From the NCBI RefSeq assembly GCF_900113045.1, contig NZ_FONY01000018.1:45600-109599 (forward strand): 64,000 nt of DNA, given 5' to 3'. The DNA is from Thermoflexibacter ruber. Its GTDB lineage: Bacteria; Bacteroidota; Bacteroidia; Cytophagales; Thermoflexibacteraceae. Below the pieces are notes generated by a model, which was given only the letters and a program-made list of their open reading frames with translations, had not been told where the DNA came from and searched no databases. A program made the translations under genes and the position numbers. The first letter of the stretch is position 1; each line of letters starts with the position of its first letter. Of the stretch, positions 35,464-44,415 are shown piece by piece.

Positions 35464-36546
35464 ATGACAACAGAAATAAAAAAGATAGGTATCTTGCATG
35501 GTAAAGAAAATACCTTTCCGCAAGCATTTGTAGAAGCAGTCAATAAAAAAGCCCCAAAAAATATTATTGCTGAACCTGTGCAGATAGAGCGAGTAGCACA
35601 AGGCGAGTCCTCTGGATATGCAGTAATCATTGACCGCATTTCCCAAGACGTTCCTTTTTATAAAGCATATTTGAAAAATGCCGCCCTTTGCGATACAGCA
35701 GTCATTAACAATCCTTTTTGGTGGAGTGCCGATGAGAAGTTTTTTAACAATGCCTTAGCTACTCAGATAGGTGTCCCTGTGCCTAAGACTATCCTACTAC
35801 CCTCTCACGTATTCCCACCAGATACCAATGAAAACTCCTTCCGCAATCTTTTTGGCTATTTCAAATGGGAAGCAAATATAGAAACTATTGGTTTCCCAGC
35901 CTTTATGAAACCTCATGCAGGCGGCGGTTGGAAAAGCGTATATAAACTCAATCACATGGGCGACTTTTATGCAAAACACCCACAAACAGGACAGTTGGTA
36001 ATGCTATTCCAAGAAGCTATAGAGTTTACCGACTATTTCCGTTGTTACTGCCTTGACCGCCAATACGTAAGAATCATGGCATACGAACCTCGCAATCCTC
36101 ACCATTTGCGTTATGTCAAAGAAAATGCAGGACAAGCCAACAAGAAACTCATGGAAACTATTAAAGATTACGTCTTGCGTTTGAATCATGCACTTGGCTA
36201 TGATTTCAATACGGTGGAGTTTGCAGTGAGAGATGGTGTGCCTTATGCCATAGATTTTTGCAATCCAGCTCCCGATGCAGACGTTCACTCCGTAGGTCAA
36301 GAAAATTTTGATTGGGTAGTGGAAACAGCCGCAAAGATGGCAATAGATAGGGCAAAATCTCATAAAGCAGGACAGTCTAACCTTACTTGGGGAACATATA
36401 TACAAAACTCTGTAGCTGGAATGGGAATGAGCGTTCCTCAAGAAACTCCAGCCCCTAAAACAAAGAAAACTACTGCTAAACCCAAAGAAGAAACTACTGA
36501 AAAAAAGACCCCTGCCAAAAGGACAACTACCAAAAAAGCAGAGTAG
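35464..36546 (+). CDS. ATP-grasp domain protein with histone-H1-like basic tail
   Basis: From ATG 35464 the protein has 360 residues (an in-frame TTG would add 12). The body looks like an ATP-grasp ligase: FPAFMKPHAGGGWKSVYKL as glycine-rich ATP loop with its Lys, MLFQEAIEFTDYFRCYCL, and TVEFAVRDGVPYAIDFCNPAPDADV with metal-binding acids. The last 45 residues are Lys/Thr/Pro/Ala-rich (TKKTTAKPKEETTEKK, AKRTTTKKAE) like the tails of H1-type proteins and may bind nucleic acid or another polyanion. The substrate amide or peptide is unknown. A terminator follows. Confidence 0.78.
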   Translation: MTTEIKKIGILHGKENTFPQAFVEAVNKKAPKNIIAEPVQIERVAQGESSGYAVIIDRISQDVPFYKAYLKNAALCDTAVINNPFWWSADEKFFNNALATQIGVPVPKTILLPSHVFPPDTNENSFRNLFGYFKWEANIETIGFPAFMKPHAGGGWKSVYKLNHMGDFYAKHPQTGQLVMLFQEAIEFTDYFRCYCLDRQYVRIMAYEPRNPHHLRYVKENAGQANKKLMETIKDYVLRLNHALGYDFNTVEFAVRDGVPYAIDFCNPAPDADVHSVGQENFDWVVETAAKMAIDRAKSHKAGQSNLTWGTYIQNSVAGMGMSVPQETPAPKTKKTTAKPKEETTEKKTPAKRTTTKKAE

Positions 36547-36550
36547 ATTT

Positions 36551-36615
36551 AAAAACCTATGGAGTTAAAAGTTGAAAATCACGCATTGGCATCTTTAAAG
36601 ACTTCATAGGTTTTT
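36551..36615 (+). terminator. Terminator after ATP-grasp gene
   Basis: AAAAACCTATGGAGT pairs with ACTTCATAGGTTTTT with a single mismatch around a 35-base loop, and the descending arm ends in T5. It lies 5 bases after the stop codon of the ATP-grasp gene. Confidence 0.7.
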
Positions 36616-36657
36616 CAAAAAAAACTACCTAATAACACTTTAAAATAAAATTTAAAA

Positions 36658-37107
36658 ATGATGAACAAAAAATTTTTAGTACTCGCTTTATTGCTGACTA
36701 TCGCCACAGCTACCTTTGGGCAAGTAGATAAGGAATATACTCAAACACTCAAGAAAATGTTTGAAGTATCAGGCTCAGAAGAATCCTATCAGTCTGCCAT
36801 CAAGCAGATGATAAATATGTACAAACAGCAGTATTCTAATGTAAAAGCAGAGGTATGGGAGGAGTTGGAAAAGGAGTTTTTGAAAACCTCTTTAGACAAT
36901 TTGACGGAGATGTTAGCTCCTGTCTATCACAAGTATATGAACTTAGAAGACTTGCGCGAACTAATCAAATTTTACCAAACACCTACCGGAAAAAAGTTTG
37001 CCCAAAATACTCCTCTCATCGTTCAAGAATCTATGCAAGTAGGGCAGGAATGGGGCAGAAAAGTAGGGCAGGACTTTGCACAAAAGATAAAGGAAAAAGG
37101 CTACTAA
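36658..37107 (+). CDS. Exported DUF2059 protein
   Basis: This 149-residue protein has a signal peptide (MNKKFLVLALLLTIATATFG). The helical remainder fits DUF2059: LEKEFLKTSLDNLTEMLAPVYHKYMNLEDLRELIKFYQ followed by TPTGKKFAQNTP are the core of that domain (given here as two neighbouring parts). It would lie in the periplasm; the family has no defined activity. Met1 or Met2 may start translation. A single-gene unit convergent with the DUF5683-type gene. Confidence 0.78.
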   Translation: MMNKKFLVLALLLTIATATFGQVDKEYTQTLKKMFEVSGSEESYQSAIKQMINMYKQQYSNVKAEVWEELEKEFLKTSLDNLTEMLAPVYHKYMNLEDLRELIKFYQTPTGKKFAQNTPLIVQESMQVGQEWGRKVGQDFAQKIKEKGY

Positions 37108-37132
37108 AAGATTTGCACGCCTATCGATAAAT

Positions 37133-37960
37133 CTATCTTTTGCTTTGTTGCCTATGAAGCTGAAAGTTGAAAGACACTCCAGTAAAAATCTGATTCTCAG
37201 GCAATAGCATAGTCTTAGGCTGTATCTTCAGGGAAAGGTCATCTGAAATGTCGAATGATTTGAGGTGAGCTGTTGCAGCCGCCTCAGCGATATTGAGCAT
37301 ATACACTGCAAAAGTCAGAATAACATTGAAATCACGCTCTCTGCGAAAAGCATCTCTGCGTGTTCTTAGTCCTTGGTTGTCAAAAGTAGCATAGACAGGG
37401 TCTGGTACAGTGAGCGGGTTTTCGTCTTCTCTATACAAAAGAGCATCTCTGAGCAAGATATGCTGTTTGTGATAAATGCTCGTCTGATAGATAGTAAAGC
37501 CAAACAAGCCATAAATCACAGGGATTTTCAAATACCAAAGGCTTCTATTGAAGTATTGACCTAAACCCGGTAGAGCCGCAGAAAGTAGGGCGGCACGCGT
37601 AGGGAGCGACATTTTCCCCTCTCCATATCCGTAAAGCGTATCCAGCATCATTCTGGCTATCAGTGCCAAAGAATCTGCTTTGAACTTCTTATTCCGCTCC
37701 AAAGAATCTTTCCATACGTTCAAAGTTGAATCTTTTAAGATGCGATTTTTTGCTTTAAACAACCAAAAAATATTTTTCTTCTTCTTTGCCTCCTTTTTCA
37801 AACTATCTAAGTTTATCTCTCTTACACCAAGAGTTTCATCAGTTTTACTTTGTTTTTTCAAGGTATCTATTTGAGCAAAAACCAACTGAAAGCTCATAGT
37901 AAAAAACAAAAAAAGAGATACAAAACAACTATCTATAAAAAATTGGGAGCTTCTATTCAT
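37133..37960 (-). CDS. DUF5683-family membrane protein
   Basis: From ATG 37960 this is 275 residues with a signal or first membrane helix ending LVFAQ; the in-frame ATG 10 codons earlier is less likely. The central PTRAALLSAALPGLGQYFNR motif, followed by KIPVIYGLFGFTIYQ and then FNVILTFAVYMLNIAEAAAT, is the DUF5683 signature: two or three membrane helices joined by charged loops. A lysine-rich coiled region (about 30-95) precedes it. The family occurs near sporadic lytic transglycosylase and ParB genes in Bacteroidota, but none is here. Envelope localisation is clear; function is unknown. Confidence 0.78.
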   Translation of the reverse strand: MNRSSQFFIDSCFVSLFLFFTMSFQLVFAQIDTLKKQSKTDETLGVREINLDSLKKEAKKKKNIFWLFKAKNRILKDSTLNVWKDSLERNKKFKADSLALIARMMLDTLYGYGEGKMSLPTRAALLSAALPGLGQYFNRSLWYLKIPVIYGLFGFTIYQTSIYHKQHILLRDALLYREDENPLTVPDPVYATFDNQGLRTRRDAFRRERDFNVILTFAVYMLNIAEAAATAHLKSFDISDDLSLKIQPKTMLLPENQIFTGVSFNFQLHRQQSKR

Positions 37961-38175
37961 TCGTAAATATACTTTTAAGCACTGAATCACGGTTCAAAGC
38001 TATTTAAACTTTTCTCTTTGAGGGAGAATTTTAAAATTTTTAACGCAGGTTTGTCTATGCAAACAATTCATTAGACTTTTAATTTTTCCTCATTTTTCAA
38101 ATAATTTTACGGTTTTACTAACATTATTGCTAACAAAGCGTTAAAATTGCAGGTCAAAAAAATTGAAAAGCTATT

Positions 38176-38205
38176 TTTGAGAATAGCGAGTAAGCCTTAT
38201 ATTTG
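38176..38205 (+). promoter_or_regulatory. Promoter of nqrF
   Basis: TTTG (38176-38179) and TATATTTG (38198-38205) are 18 bases apart, close to the ideal Bacteroidetes promoter, and about 47 bases before the nqrF ATG. This shows nqrF is transcribed on its own. Confidence 0.65.
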
Positions 38206-38251
38206 TGAACTTGTTTGAAATAAGCCTATATTAAAATTAAAAAGTTTTATA

Positions 38252-39562
38252 ATGGAACTCACAGTTATTATATCTTCTATTGTTGCTTTTACAGTAATCA
38301 TTGCCTTGTTGGTGCTGTTGCTTCTTTTTGCTCAGGCAAAACTGGTGCAGTCAGGCAATGTAAAAATTGTCATTAATGGCGATGAGGCAAACCCACTCAT
38401 AGTACCCGCAGGGGGAACTTTGCTTTCTACACTCTCCAGCCAGAAACTGTTTTTGCCTTCTGCTTGCGGTGGTGGCGGGACTTGTGCGATGTGCAAATGC
38501 CAAGTCCTTGAAGGAGGTGGCGATGTACTTCCTACGGAAGTAGGACACCTAAGTCGTACAGAGCAAAAAGAAAAAGTGCGTCTGGGTTGCCAAGTGAAAG
38601 TAAAGCAAGACATGAAAATTCATATTCCCGAGGAGATTTTTGGTATCAAGAAATGGGAATGTGAGGTAGTTTCTAATTATAATGTTGCTTCCTTTATTAA
38701 AGAGTTTGTGGTAAAGCTACCTGAAGGAGAAATCTTACATTTTCAATCAGGAGGGTATATTCAGATAGACGTACCCCCTTGCGAGGTAGATTTCAAAACT
38801 ATAGATATTTCTCCACACCCAGAAGACCCTGCTGGCAAAGATAAGTTCAAAACAGAGTGGGATAAATTTAAGTTATGGGACTTGAAAATGAAGAATGATG
38901 AGCCTATTTTCCGTGCTTACTCGATGGCAAACCACCCTGCGGAAGGAAATATCATCATGTTGAATATTCGTATTGCTACACCGCCTTGGGACAAAGCTAA
39001 CAATAGATGGATGCCTGTGAATCCGGGTATTTGTTCTTCTTATGTATTCTCTCGCAAGCCGGGCGACAAGGTAACTATTTCAGGACCTTATGGAGAGTTC
39101 TTTATCAAAAATACAAAACGAGAGATGATTTATGTAGGGGGCGGGGCAGGTATGGCACCTCTGCGTTCTCATATTTTCCACCTGTTCCATACATTAAAGA
39201 CTACAGACAGGAAAGTAAGTTATTGGTACGGAGGGCGTTCTCGCAGAGAGTTGTTCTATACAGAGCATTTCAGAAAAATTGAGAAAGAGTTTCCCAATTT
39301 CAAATACTATATCGCTTTGTCTGAGCCACTGCCAGAGGATAACTGGAAGGTGAAGAAAGACATCAATGATGAAGAAGGCGAAGGTTTCAAAGGCTTCATT
39401 CATCAAGTATTGATAGACAACTATCTGTCTAAGCACCCTGAACCAGAAGAAATCGAGTTTTATTTCTGTGGACCTCCAATGATGAATGCCGCAGTAGTGA
39501 AAATGTGCGACGACTTTGGCGTACCTCCAGAAAATGTAGCATTTGACGACTTCGGAGGTTAA
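38252..39562 (+). CDS. nqrF: Na+-translocating NADH:quinone reductase subunit F
   Basis: This 436-residue protein has an N-terminal membrane anchor ([20 protein letters not shown]), a plant-type [2Fe-2S] ferredoxin domain ([20 protein letters not shown] with ligands Cys, Cys, Cys and a fourth in RLGCQVK), an FAD domain ([12 protein letters not shown]) and an NADH-binding domain ([24 protein letters not shown]). It accepts electrons from NADH and passes them into Na+-NQR. Subunits A-E, normally in one operon, are not in the window, and the gene has its own promoter and terminator. C-terminal FDDFGG is normal for the family. Confidence 0.95.
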   Translation: MELTVIISSIVAFTVIIALLVLLLLFAQAKLVQSGNVKIVINGDEANPLIVPAGGTLLSTLSSQKLFLPSACGGGGTCAMCKCQVLEGGGDVLPTEVGHLSRTEQKEKVRLGCQVKVKQDMKIHIPEEIFGIKKWECEVVSNYNVASFIKEFVVKLPEGEILHFQSGGYIQIDVPPCEVDFKTIDISPHPEDPAGKDKFKTEWDKFKLWDLKMKNDEPIFRAYSMANHPAEGNIIMLNIRIATPPWDKANNRWMPVNPGICSSYVFSRKPGDKVTISGPYGEFFIKNTKREMIYVGGGAGMAPLRSHIFHLFHTLKTTDRKVSYWYGGRSRRELFYTEHFRKIEKEFPNFKYYIALSEPLPEDNWKVKKDINDEEGEGFKGFIHQVLIDNYLSKHPEPEEIEFYFCGPPMMNAAVVKMCDDFGVPPENVAFDDFGG

Positions 39563-39588
39563 ATCGTAGAAAATCCAAACATTATACT

Positions 39589-39623
39589 CAGACCTATAGG
39601 GTTTTCTATGCCTTGTAGGTCTG
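39589..39623 (+). terminator. Terminator of nqrF
   Basis: CAGACCTA and TAGGTCTG pair perfectly around a 19-base loop, followed by a T-rich stretch. It covers the first in-frame ATG of the next gene's frame, which is a reason to start that gene further downstream. Confidence 0.65.
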
Positions 39624-39682
39624 CTTTATTTAAAACTGTATCAGCCTTTTTTAATTTTTTACCCAAAATTTTTTACCGCCTA

Positions 39683-41908
39683 ATGTGGTTATTTTTCTCT
39701 TTAAAAAAAATAGAAAGGCTGTGTTGCATTTTTAGTGTTATCTTTCTTTTAGTATGTCCCAATTCTCTGCTGGCTCAAAATTCTTTGAAAAGCCAGAAAG
39801 AATACAGTTTATTGGTACATCAAACAGAAGAGCATATACAGTTAGATGGTATCCTTTCAGAACTAACGTGGCAGAAAGCAGAAGTTGCTAAAGATTTTTT
39901 CTTGAACTACCCTAATGACACCACTTTTGCCACTTTGCAAACAGAGGTGAGGTTAGCCTATAATTCACATTTCTTTTTGATAGCTGTAGTTTGCCAAGAT
40001 AACCATACTAAGCCATTTACTATCAGTTCCTTGCGTAGAGATTTTGATTGGGACGCTAATGACAATATTAGCATTTACTTAGACCCTTTTGGTGATGGTA
40101 TCAATGGTTTTGCTTTTACGTTCAATCCTATGGGCATACAAAGAGAAGGGCTACTTTTTAATGGCGAGAACGTGGCTTCCGAATGGGACAATAAGTGGGA
40201 CTTATTTGTTAGACGCTACAAAGATAAGTGGATAGCTGAGATAGCTATTCCTTTTAAAACTTTGCGTTACAAAAATGGCACAAAAAGTTGGAAAATGAAT
40301 TTTGCTCGCAATGATTTGAAAAACAATGAACGCTCCTCTTGGGTACCTGTACCTATTGCCTACTGGGTTTCTTCTTTGGCTTTTACAGGAGAAATCAACT
40401 TTGAGAACCTGCTGCCACACCCAGGAGCGAATCTTTCTGTGATTCCGTATTTGGCAGGAAATCTGTCCAAAAATCATACAGAGCATCAAGCTACCATCAG
40501 TAAGGTCAATGCAGGATTTGATACCAAAATTGCAGTTACTCCTTCGCTGAACTTGGATTTGACCGTCAACCCTGATTTCTCACAAGTGGAAGTCGACCAG
40601 CAAGTAACTAATTTAGAGCGTTTTGAAATATTTTTCCCTGAACGAAGGCAATTTTTTTTGGAAAATAATGACCTTTTTGGCGAATTTGGCTTTGAGTCGG
40701 TGCGTCCATTTTTTTCTCGTAGGATTGGCATTGGGCGAGATACCTTGACCAAACTCATCGTACAAAACCCCATCCTTTACGGTGCAAGATTAAGCGGTAA
40801 ATTGGACAAAAACTGGCGAGTAGGGCTACTCAATATGCAAACGGCTAAAGATGATGTGGCAGGTATTAAAGCCCAAAATTTTACTGTGGCTACCTTCCAA
40901 CGTAGAGTATTTTCTCGCTCCAATATAGCAGGTATTTTCATCAATCGTCATCGCTTCCAAGACGATTCTGAGCAAAGATACACGCGCTTGTTTGGCTTAG
41001 ATTATAACTTGCAAAGTGTGGACAATAAATGGAGTGGAAAACTCTTTTTTCATAAGACACTTACTCCCAAAAACTTAGGAGATAGCCACGCTCACGGTTC
41101 TTTGATTCAGTATCAATCTCGAAATATAACACTTTCTTGGAATCACGAATACGTAGGGGCAAATTTTGACATCAACGATATTGGTTTTGTTAGAAGAAAT
41201 GCACATTGGAGGTTCAAACCCTCCATAGAAGTTACTTTTTACACAGAAAAATCTAAGACTTTGGTCAGTCATGGGATAGGTTCAGAACCAGATATTTACA
41301 CTGATTTGAACTATCAGCTCAATGATCGCAATATAGATATTTACTACTTTTTTAATTTTTTGAATACAGTCAATATATTTGTAGGCTACTACAATATGTA
41401 CACTCGCCTATTTTTCTCTTTTGACCCTACCAACTCTGGTGGTTTGGAACTGCCCGTAAGTAGCCAATACCAGATACAAGGCATGTTTGCAGGCTATACC
41501 TCTGATACGCGTAAACGCTTTACTTATGGCTTTGAAGGATGGACAGGCGGGTACTTTAATGGAACAAACAAAAGCCTTTCTCCTTTTGTGAGCTACCGTT
41601 TCCAACCCTACGGAGCGTTTAGGATAGGGGCGGAGTATAATGATATTCGCTTACCCGAGCCTTACAATAGTGCCAAATTTTGGCTTATCAGCCCTCGCTT
41701 AGACCTATCTTTTACCAAAAGCATATTTCTGACTACCTTTTTGCAGTACAACGAGCAGACCGAGAATGTCAATATCAATGCACGTTTCCAATGGAGATTT
41801 AAGCCTGTTTCTGACCTTTTTATTGTCTATTCGGATAATTATTCTCCTGAGTTTAAAGTCAAAAGCAGAGCTTTAGTGCTGAAGCTTTCTTATTGGCTAA
41901 ACATCTAA
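39683..41908 (+). CDS. DUF5916 protein with CBM9-like domain, predicted outer-membrane barrel
   Basis: Starting at ATG 39683 the protein has 741 residues and a signal peptide (IFSVIFLLVCPNSLLAQ); an earlier ATG is inside a terminator hairpin. The N-terminal domain (about 40-240) is a carbohydrate-binding-module-9-like fold (IQLDGILSELTWQKAEVAKD, ISIYLDPFGDGINGFAFTFN), and the rest is the DUF5916 domain with motifs such as VNPDFSQVEVDQQVTNLERF and FFPERRQFFLENNDLF, ending in a beta-rich barrel-like region. It is expected in the outer membrane with a ligand-binding module. Substrate and function are not established. The 3' end overlaps the small minus-strand gene by 12 bases. Confidence 0.85.
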   Translation: MWLFFSLKKIERLCCIFSVIFLLVCPNSLLAQNSLKSQKEYSLLVHQTEEHIQLDGILSELTWQKAEVAKDFFLNYPNDTTFATLQTEVRLAYNSHFFLIAVVCQDNHTKPFTISSLRRDFDWDANDNISIYLDPFGDGINGFAFTFNPMGIQREGLLFNGENVASEWDNKWDLFVRRYKDKWIAEIAIPFKTLRYKNGTKSWKMNFARNDLKNNERSSWVPVPIAYWVSSLAFTGEINFENLLPHPGANLSVIPYLAGNLSKNHTEHQATISKVNAGFDTKIAVTPSLNLDLTVNPDFSQVEVDQQVTNLERFEIFFPERRQFFLENNDLFGEFGFESVRPFFSRRIGIGRDTLTKLIVQNPILYGARLSGKLDKNWRVGLLNMQTAKDDVAGIKAQNFTVATFQRRVFSRSNIAGIFINRHRFQDDSEQRYTRLFGLDYNLQSVDNKWSGKLFFHKTLTPKNLGDSHAHGSLIQYQSRNITLSWNHEYVGANFDINDIGFVRRNAHWRFKPSIEVTFYTEKSKTLVSHGIGSEPDIYTDLNYQLNDRNIDIYYFFNFLNTVNIFVGYYNMYTRLFFSFDPTNSGGLELPVSSQYQIQGMFAGYTSDTRKRFTYGFEGWTGGYFNGTNKSLSPFVSYRFQPYGAFRIGAEYNDIRLPEPYNSAKFWLISPRLDLSFTKSIFLTTFLQYNEQTENVNINARFQWRFKPVSDLFIVYSDNYSPEFKVKSRALVLKLSYWLNI

Positions 41909-42058
41909 TTTTTTCTTCTCTTTGTCCTCAGCACTATTTAGTACGTGTTTTCTGATGTACTTGTCATACACATAAAAGCAAGCAATGACAAGACCACCCC
42001 ACATCGCTACTTTGAGGATAAATATTATTATTAAGAAAAATACTTCCATTAATCCCAT
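41897..42058 (-). CDS. 53-residue predicted single-pass membrane protein
   Basis: A short frame encodes 53 residues with one membrane helix (about 5-31, VFFLIIIFILKVAMWGGLVI) and a positively charged tail (YDKYIRKHVLNSAEDKEKKK), as expected for a small inner-membrane protein with a cytoplasmic C-terminus. It is convergent with and overlaps the DUF5916 gene by 12 bases. The composition fits a real protein, but I recognise no family; Met4 could be the start. A further 240 bases to the next gene hold no other gene that I can see. Confidence 0.5.
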   Translation of the reverse strand: MGLMEVFFLIIIFILKVAMWGGLVIACFYVYDKYIRKHVLNSAEDKEKKKLDV

Positions 42059-42299
42059 GATTATCAAGAAGTTAGGGTAAAATAATAAAATAGAGAGAGA
42101 TTAGCACACTAGGATAAGCAAAAAGTAAACAAAACTAATGAGCAAAGGAGCATTTTAATAACAATTTATTTACTACCTGTCTTATTCATTTGCACAAAAA
42201 TTTGATGAAATTTGCATTGCTTATTTAGTTTGAGCAAATATTTTTAGCAAAAACTTAATAATCAAATCATTAATTTTTAGCTTTAATCATTTTACATTC

Positions 42300-43526
42300 A
42301 TGTTACATATTGGAATTATCAGGGAAGGCAAGATTCCCACAGACAAACGTACCCCTCTTTCGCCAGTTCAATGTCAGTCAGTGATGCAAAAATTTCCCCA
42401 TACAAAAATCTCAGTTCAGCCGAGTCCTGTTCGCTGTTTCAAAGACGAGGAGTATGAATCGGTGGGCATAGAAATAAGAGAAGACCTAAGCGAGTGTGAT
42501 ATCCTACTTGGCATCAAAGAAGTACCTATAAATATGCTTATTCCTAACAAAACGTATCTTTTCTTTTCTCACACTATTAAGAAACAAGCTCATAATCGCA
42601 AATTACTTCAAAGTATTTTAAAAAAAAATATTAAGTTAGTGGACTACGAAACGCTGACCAATGCGAAAGGAGAAAGACTGATTGCCTTTGGGTGGTATGC
42701 TGGATGGGTAGGAGCGTACAATGCTCTATTGATGTGCGGAAAACGCTATGGACTTTTTGAGCTTAAGCGAGCTTTTCAGTGTTTTGATAAGGCAGAGATG
42801 TTGAAAGAATTGGAAAAAGTAAAACTTCCTCCTATCAAAATTGCACTGACGGGTGGCGGTAGGGTAGCCACAGGAGCAGTGGAATTGTTAGAAAAGGCAA
42901 AAGTTAAGCGAGTAAGCGTGCAGGAATATTTGCAAAACGGCGATTTTCAGGAGGCAGTCTATGTACAGTTGCGTTCAGCAGACTATCATACGCACAAAGA
43001 AGGTAAAACATTTATTCAAGAGGAGTTTTACCAGCACCCAGAGCGATTTGTTAGTACATTTTCACGGTTTTATGCTATAACAGATTTGCTGATTGCTTGT
43101 GCTTATTGGAATCCCAACGCTCCTTTGCTTTTCACTAAGCAAGAGATGCGTCAGCCCAATTTCCGAATAAGCATGGTGGCTGACATTACTTGCGATATAG
43201 ACGGCTCTATCCCTTGCACGCAGCAAAGTGCCAATATTTTAGACCCTGTGTATGACTATAATAAGGAAAGCGAAACAGTATGTGCCTCATTCTCAGACTT
43301 TTCTCATATCAACGTTATGGCAGTAGATAACCTACCGACCGAGCTGCCCAGAGATGCGTCTGAGTATTTTGGTGGAGTGTTGATAGAAAATATTTTCCCT
43401 CATCTGCTATGCGGAGATAAAGAAAAAGTAATCCAAAGAGCTACCATTGCCGAGAATGGGAAGTTGATGCCTAATTTTGCTTACTTGGAAGAGTATGTAA
43501 GCGAACCTCAAACGGTTGATTTATAA
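42300..43526 (+). CDS. Saccharopine/lysine dehydrogenase-like NAD(P) oxidoreductase
   Basis: This 408-residue protein opens with the alanine-dehydrogenase/PNT-type N-terminal domain (IGIIREGKIPTDKRTPLSP, ILLGIKEVPINML) and continues into a Rossmann domain (IKIALTGGGRVATGAVELL). Residues KRTPL and FFSHTIKK correspond to the lysine and histidine of the saccharopine dehydrogenase (lysine-forming, LYS1-type) active site, and DITCDIDGSIPCTQQ matches that family's C-terminal part. It is probably an NAD-dependent amino-acid-linked dehydrogenase in lysine metabolism. It converges with and overlaps bshB1 by six bases. Confidence 0.8.
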   Translation: MLHIGIIREGKIPTDKRTPLSPVQCQSVMQKFPHTKISVQPSPVRCFKDEEYESVGIEIREDLSECDILLGIKEVPINMLIPNKTYLFFSHTIKKQAHNRKLLQSILKKNIKLVDYETLTNAKGERLIAFGWYAGWVGAYNALLMCGKRYGLFELKRAFQCFDKAEMLKELEKVKLPPIKIALTGGGRVATGAVELLEKAKVKRVSVQEYLQNGDFQEAVYVQLRSADYHTHKEGKTFIQEEFYQHPERFVSTFSRFYAITDLLIACAYWNPNAPLLFTKQEMRQPNFRISMVADITCDIDGSIPCTQQSANILDPVYDYNKESETVCASFSDFSHINVMAVDNLPTELPRDASEYFGGVLIENIFPHLLCGDKEKVIQRATIAENGKLMPNFAYLEEYVSEPQTVDL

Positions 43527-44243
43527 GACATCAAATAATGTTTTAACCCCAATTTTTTTACTTGATGTAAAGCCCTCTCCGTACTTGACGCGAATAGCTT
43601 GCCCAAACTCTCTGGCTCTGCCCTCTAAAAAGTGCATGAATTCGGGAGTAGAAATAAAAGTTTGCTCGCCTTGACTACTTTGTGGAGTGGTATGAAATTG
43701 GGTTTTATAGGCACGTATAGCTTGTAGTTTGTTTTCCCAAAATGCAGATATATCTACAATAAAATCAGGCTCTACATAGTCACTTTGAATAAAGTGAAAC
43801 ACATTTTTAGGTCGCCAAGCTGCTTGCACCTGCCCGTTTAGCATAGTTTCTATGCGTTTTAAGCCAGAAAGAAAGCAAGAGGTTTCTACTAAACTGGCGG
43901 CTTTGGCGTGGTCAGGGTGGCGGTCTTTGATAGCGTTGGTCAGTACTATGTCTGGCTGGTACTTGCGAATGGCTTTGATGACTTCTAACTGATGCTGTTC
44001 GTCATTAGCAAAAAAACCATCTCGCAGTTGCAAATTTTCTCTAATAGTCAAGTTCATAATGCGGCTTGCTTCTTCTGCCTCTTGTTTGCGAATTTCTGCT
44101 GAGCCTCGTGTGCCGAGTTCGCCTTGGGTAAGGTCGACAATGCCTACTTTTTTGCCTTGAGCAATCTCAGAAAAGATAGTCCCTGCACAGGAGAGTTCGG
44201 CATCATCGGGGTGTGCTGCAATAACTAAAATGTCTAATTTCAT
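43521..44243 (-). CDS. bshB1: Bacillithiol biosynthesis deacetylase BshB1
   Basis: This 240-residue zinc enzyme removes the acetyl group from GlcNAc-malate, the second step of bacillithiol synthesis. The PIG-L/LmbE-type motifs are AAHPDDAELSCAGTI (two zinc ligands and catalytic Asp), TQGELGTRGS, DRHPDHAKAA (third zinc His) and FHTTPQSSQGEQTF specific to BshB1. Length is typical. BshA and BshC genes are not in the window, as is common in Bacteroidota. The gene is a separate unit. Confidence 0.94.
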   Translation of the reverse strand: MKLDILVIAAHPDDAELSCAGTIFSEIAQGKKVGIVDLTQGELGTRGSAEIRKQEAEEASRIMNLTIRENLQLRDGFFANDEQHQLEVIKAIRKYQPDIVLTNAIKDRHPDHAKAASLVETSCFLSGLKRIETMLNGQVQAAWRPKNVFHFIQSDYVEPDFIVDISAFWENKLQAIRAYKTQFHTTPQSSQGEQTFISTPEFMHFLEGRAREFGQAIRVKYGEGFTSSKKIGVKTLFDVL

Positions 44244-44334
44244 TAGTTTTGATGTTTTATCAATAAAATTTGGCGTGCAAAATAGCTAATTCATGGTTTA
44301 TCTGTGTGGGTTTTTAGAACTTTTTGCTTTACAT

Positions 44335-44372
44335 GAAAAAAGTGGTGATTTCTATATGAAGAAACCACCACT
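44335..44372 (-). terminator. Terminator of nrdB
   Basis: AGTGGTGATTTC (44341-44352) pairs with GAAACCACCACT (44361-44372) with one mismatch around an eight-base loop. On the minus strand the hairpin is followed by a T6 run (44335-44340), an intrinsic terminator 44 bases after the nrdB stop. Confidence 0.8.
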
Positions 44373-44415
44373 AAAATTTTTTTGAAAAATAGATTTATAG
44401 CATAAAAATCTATCG

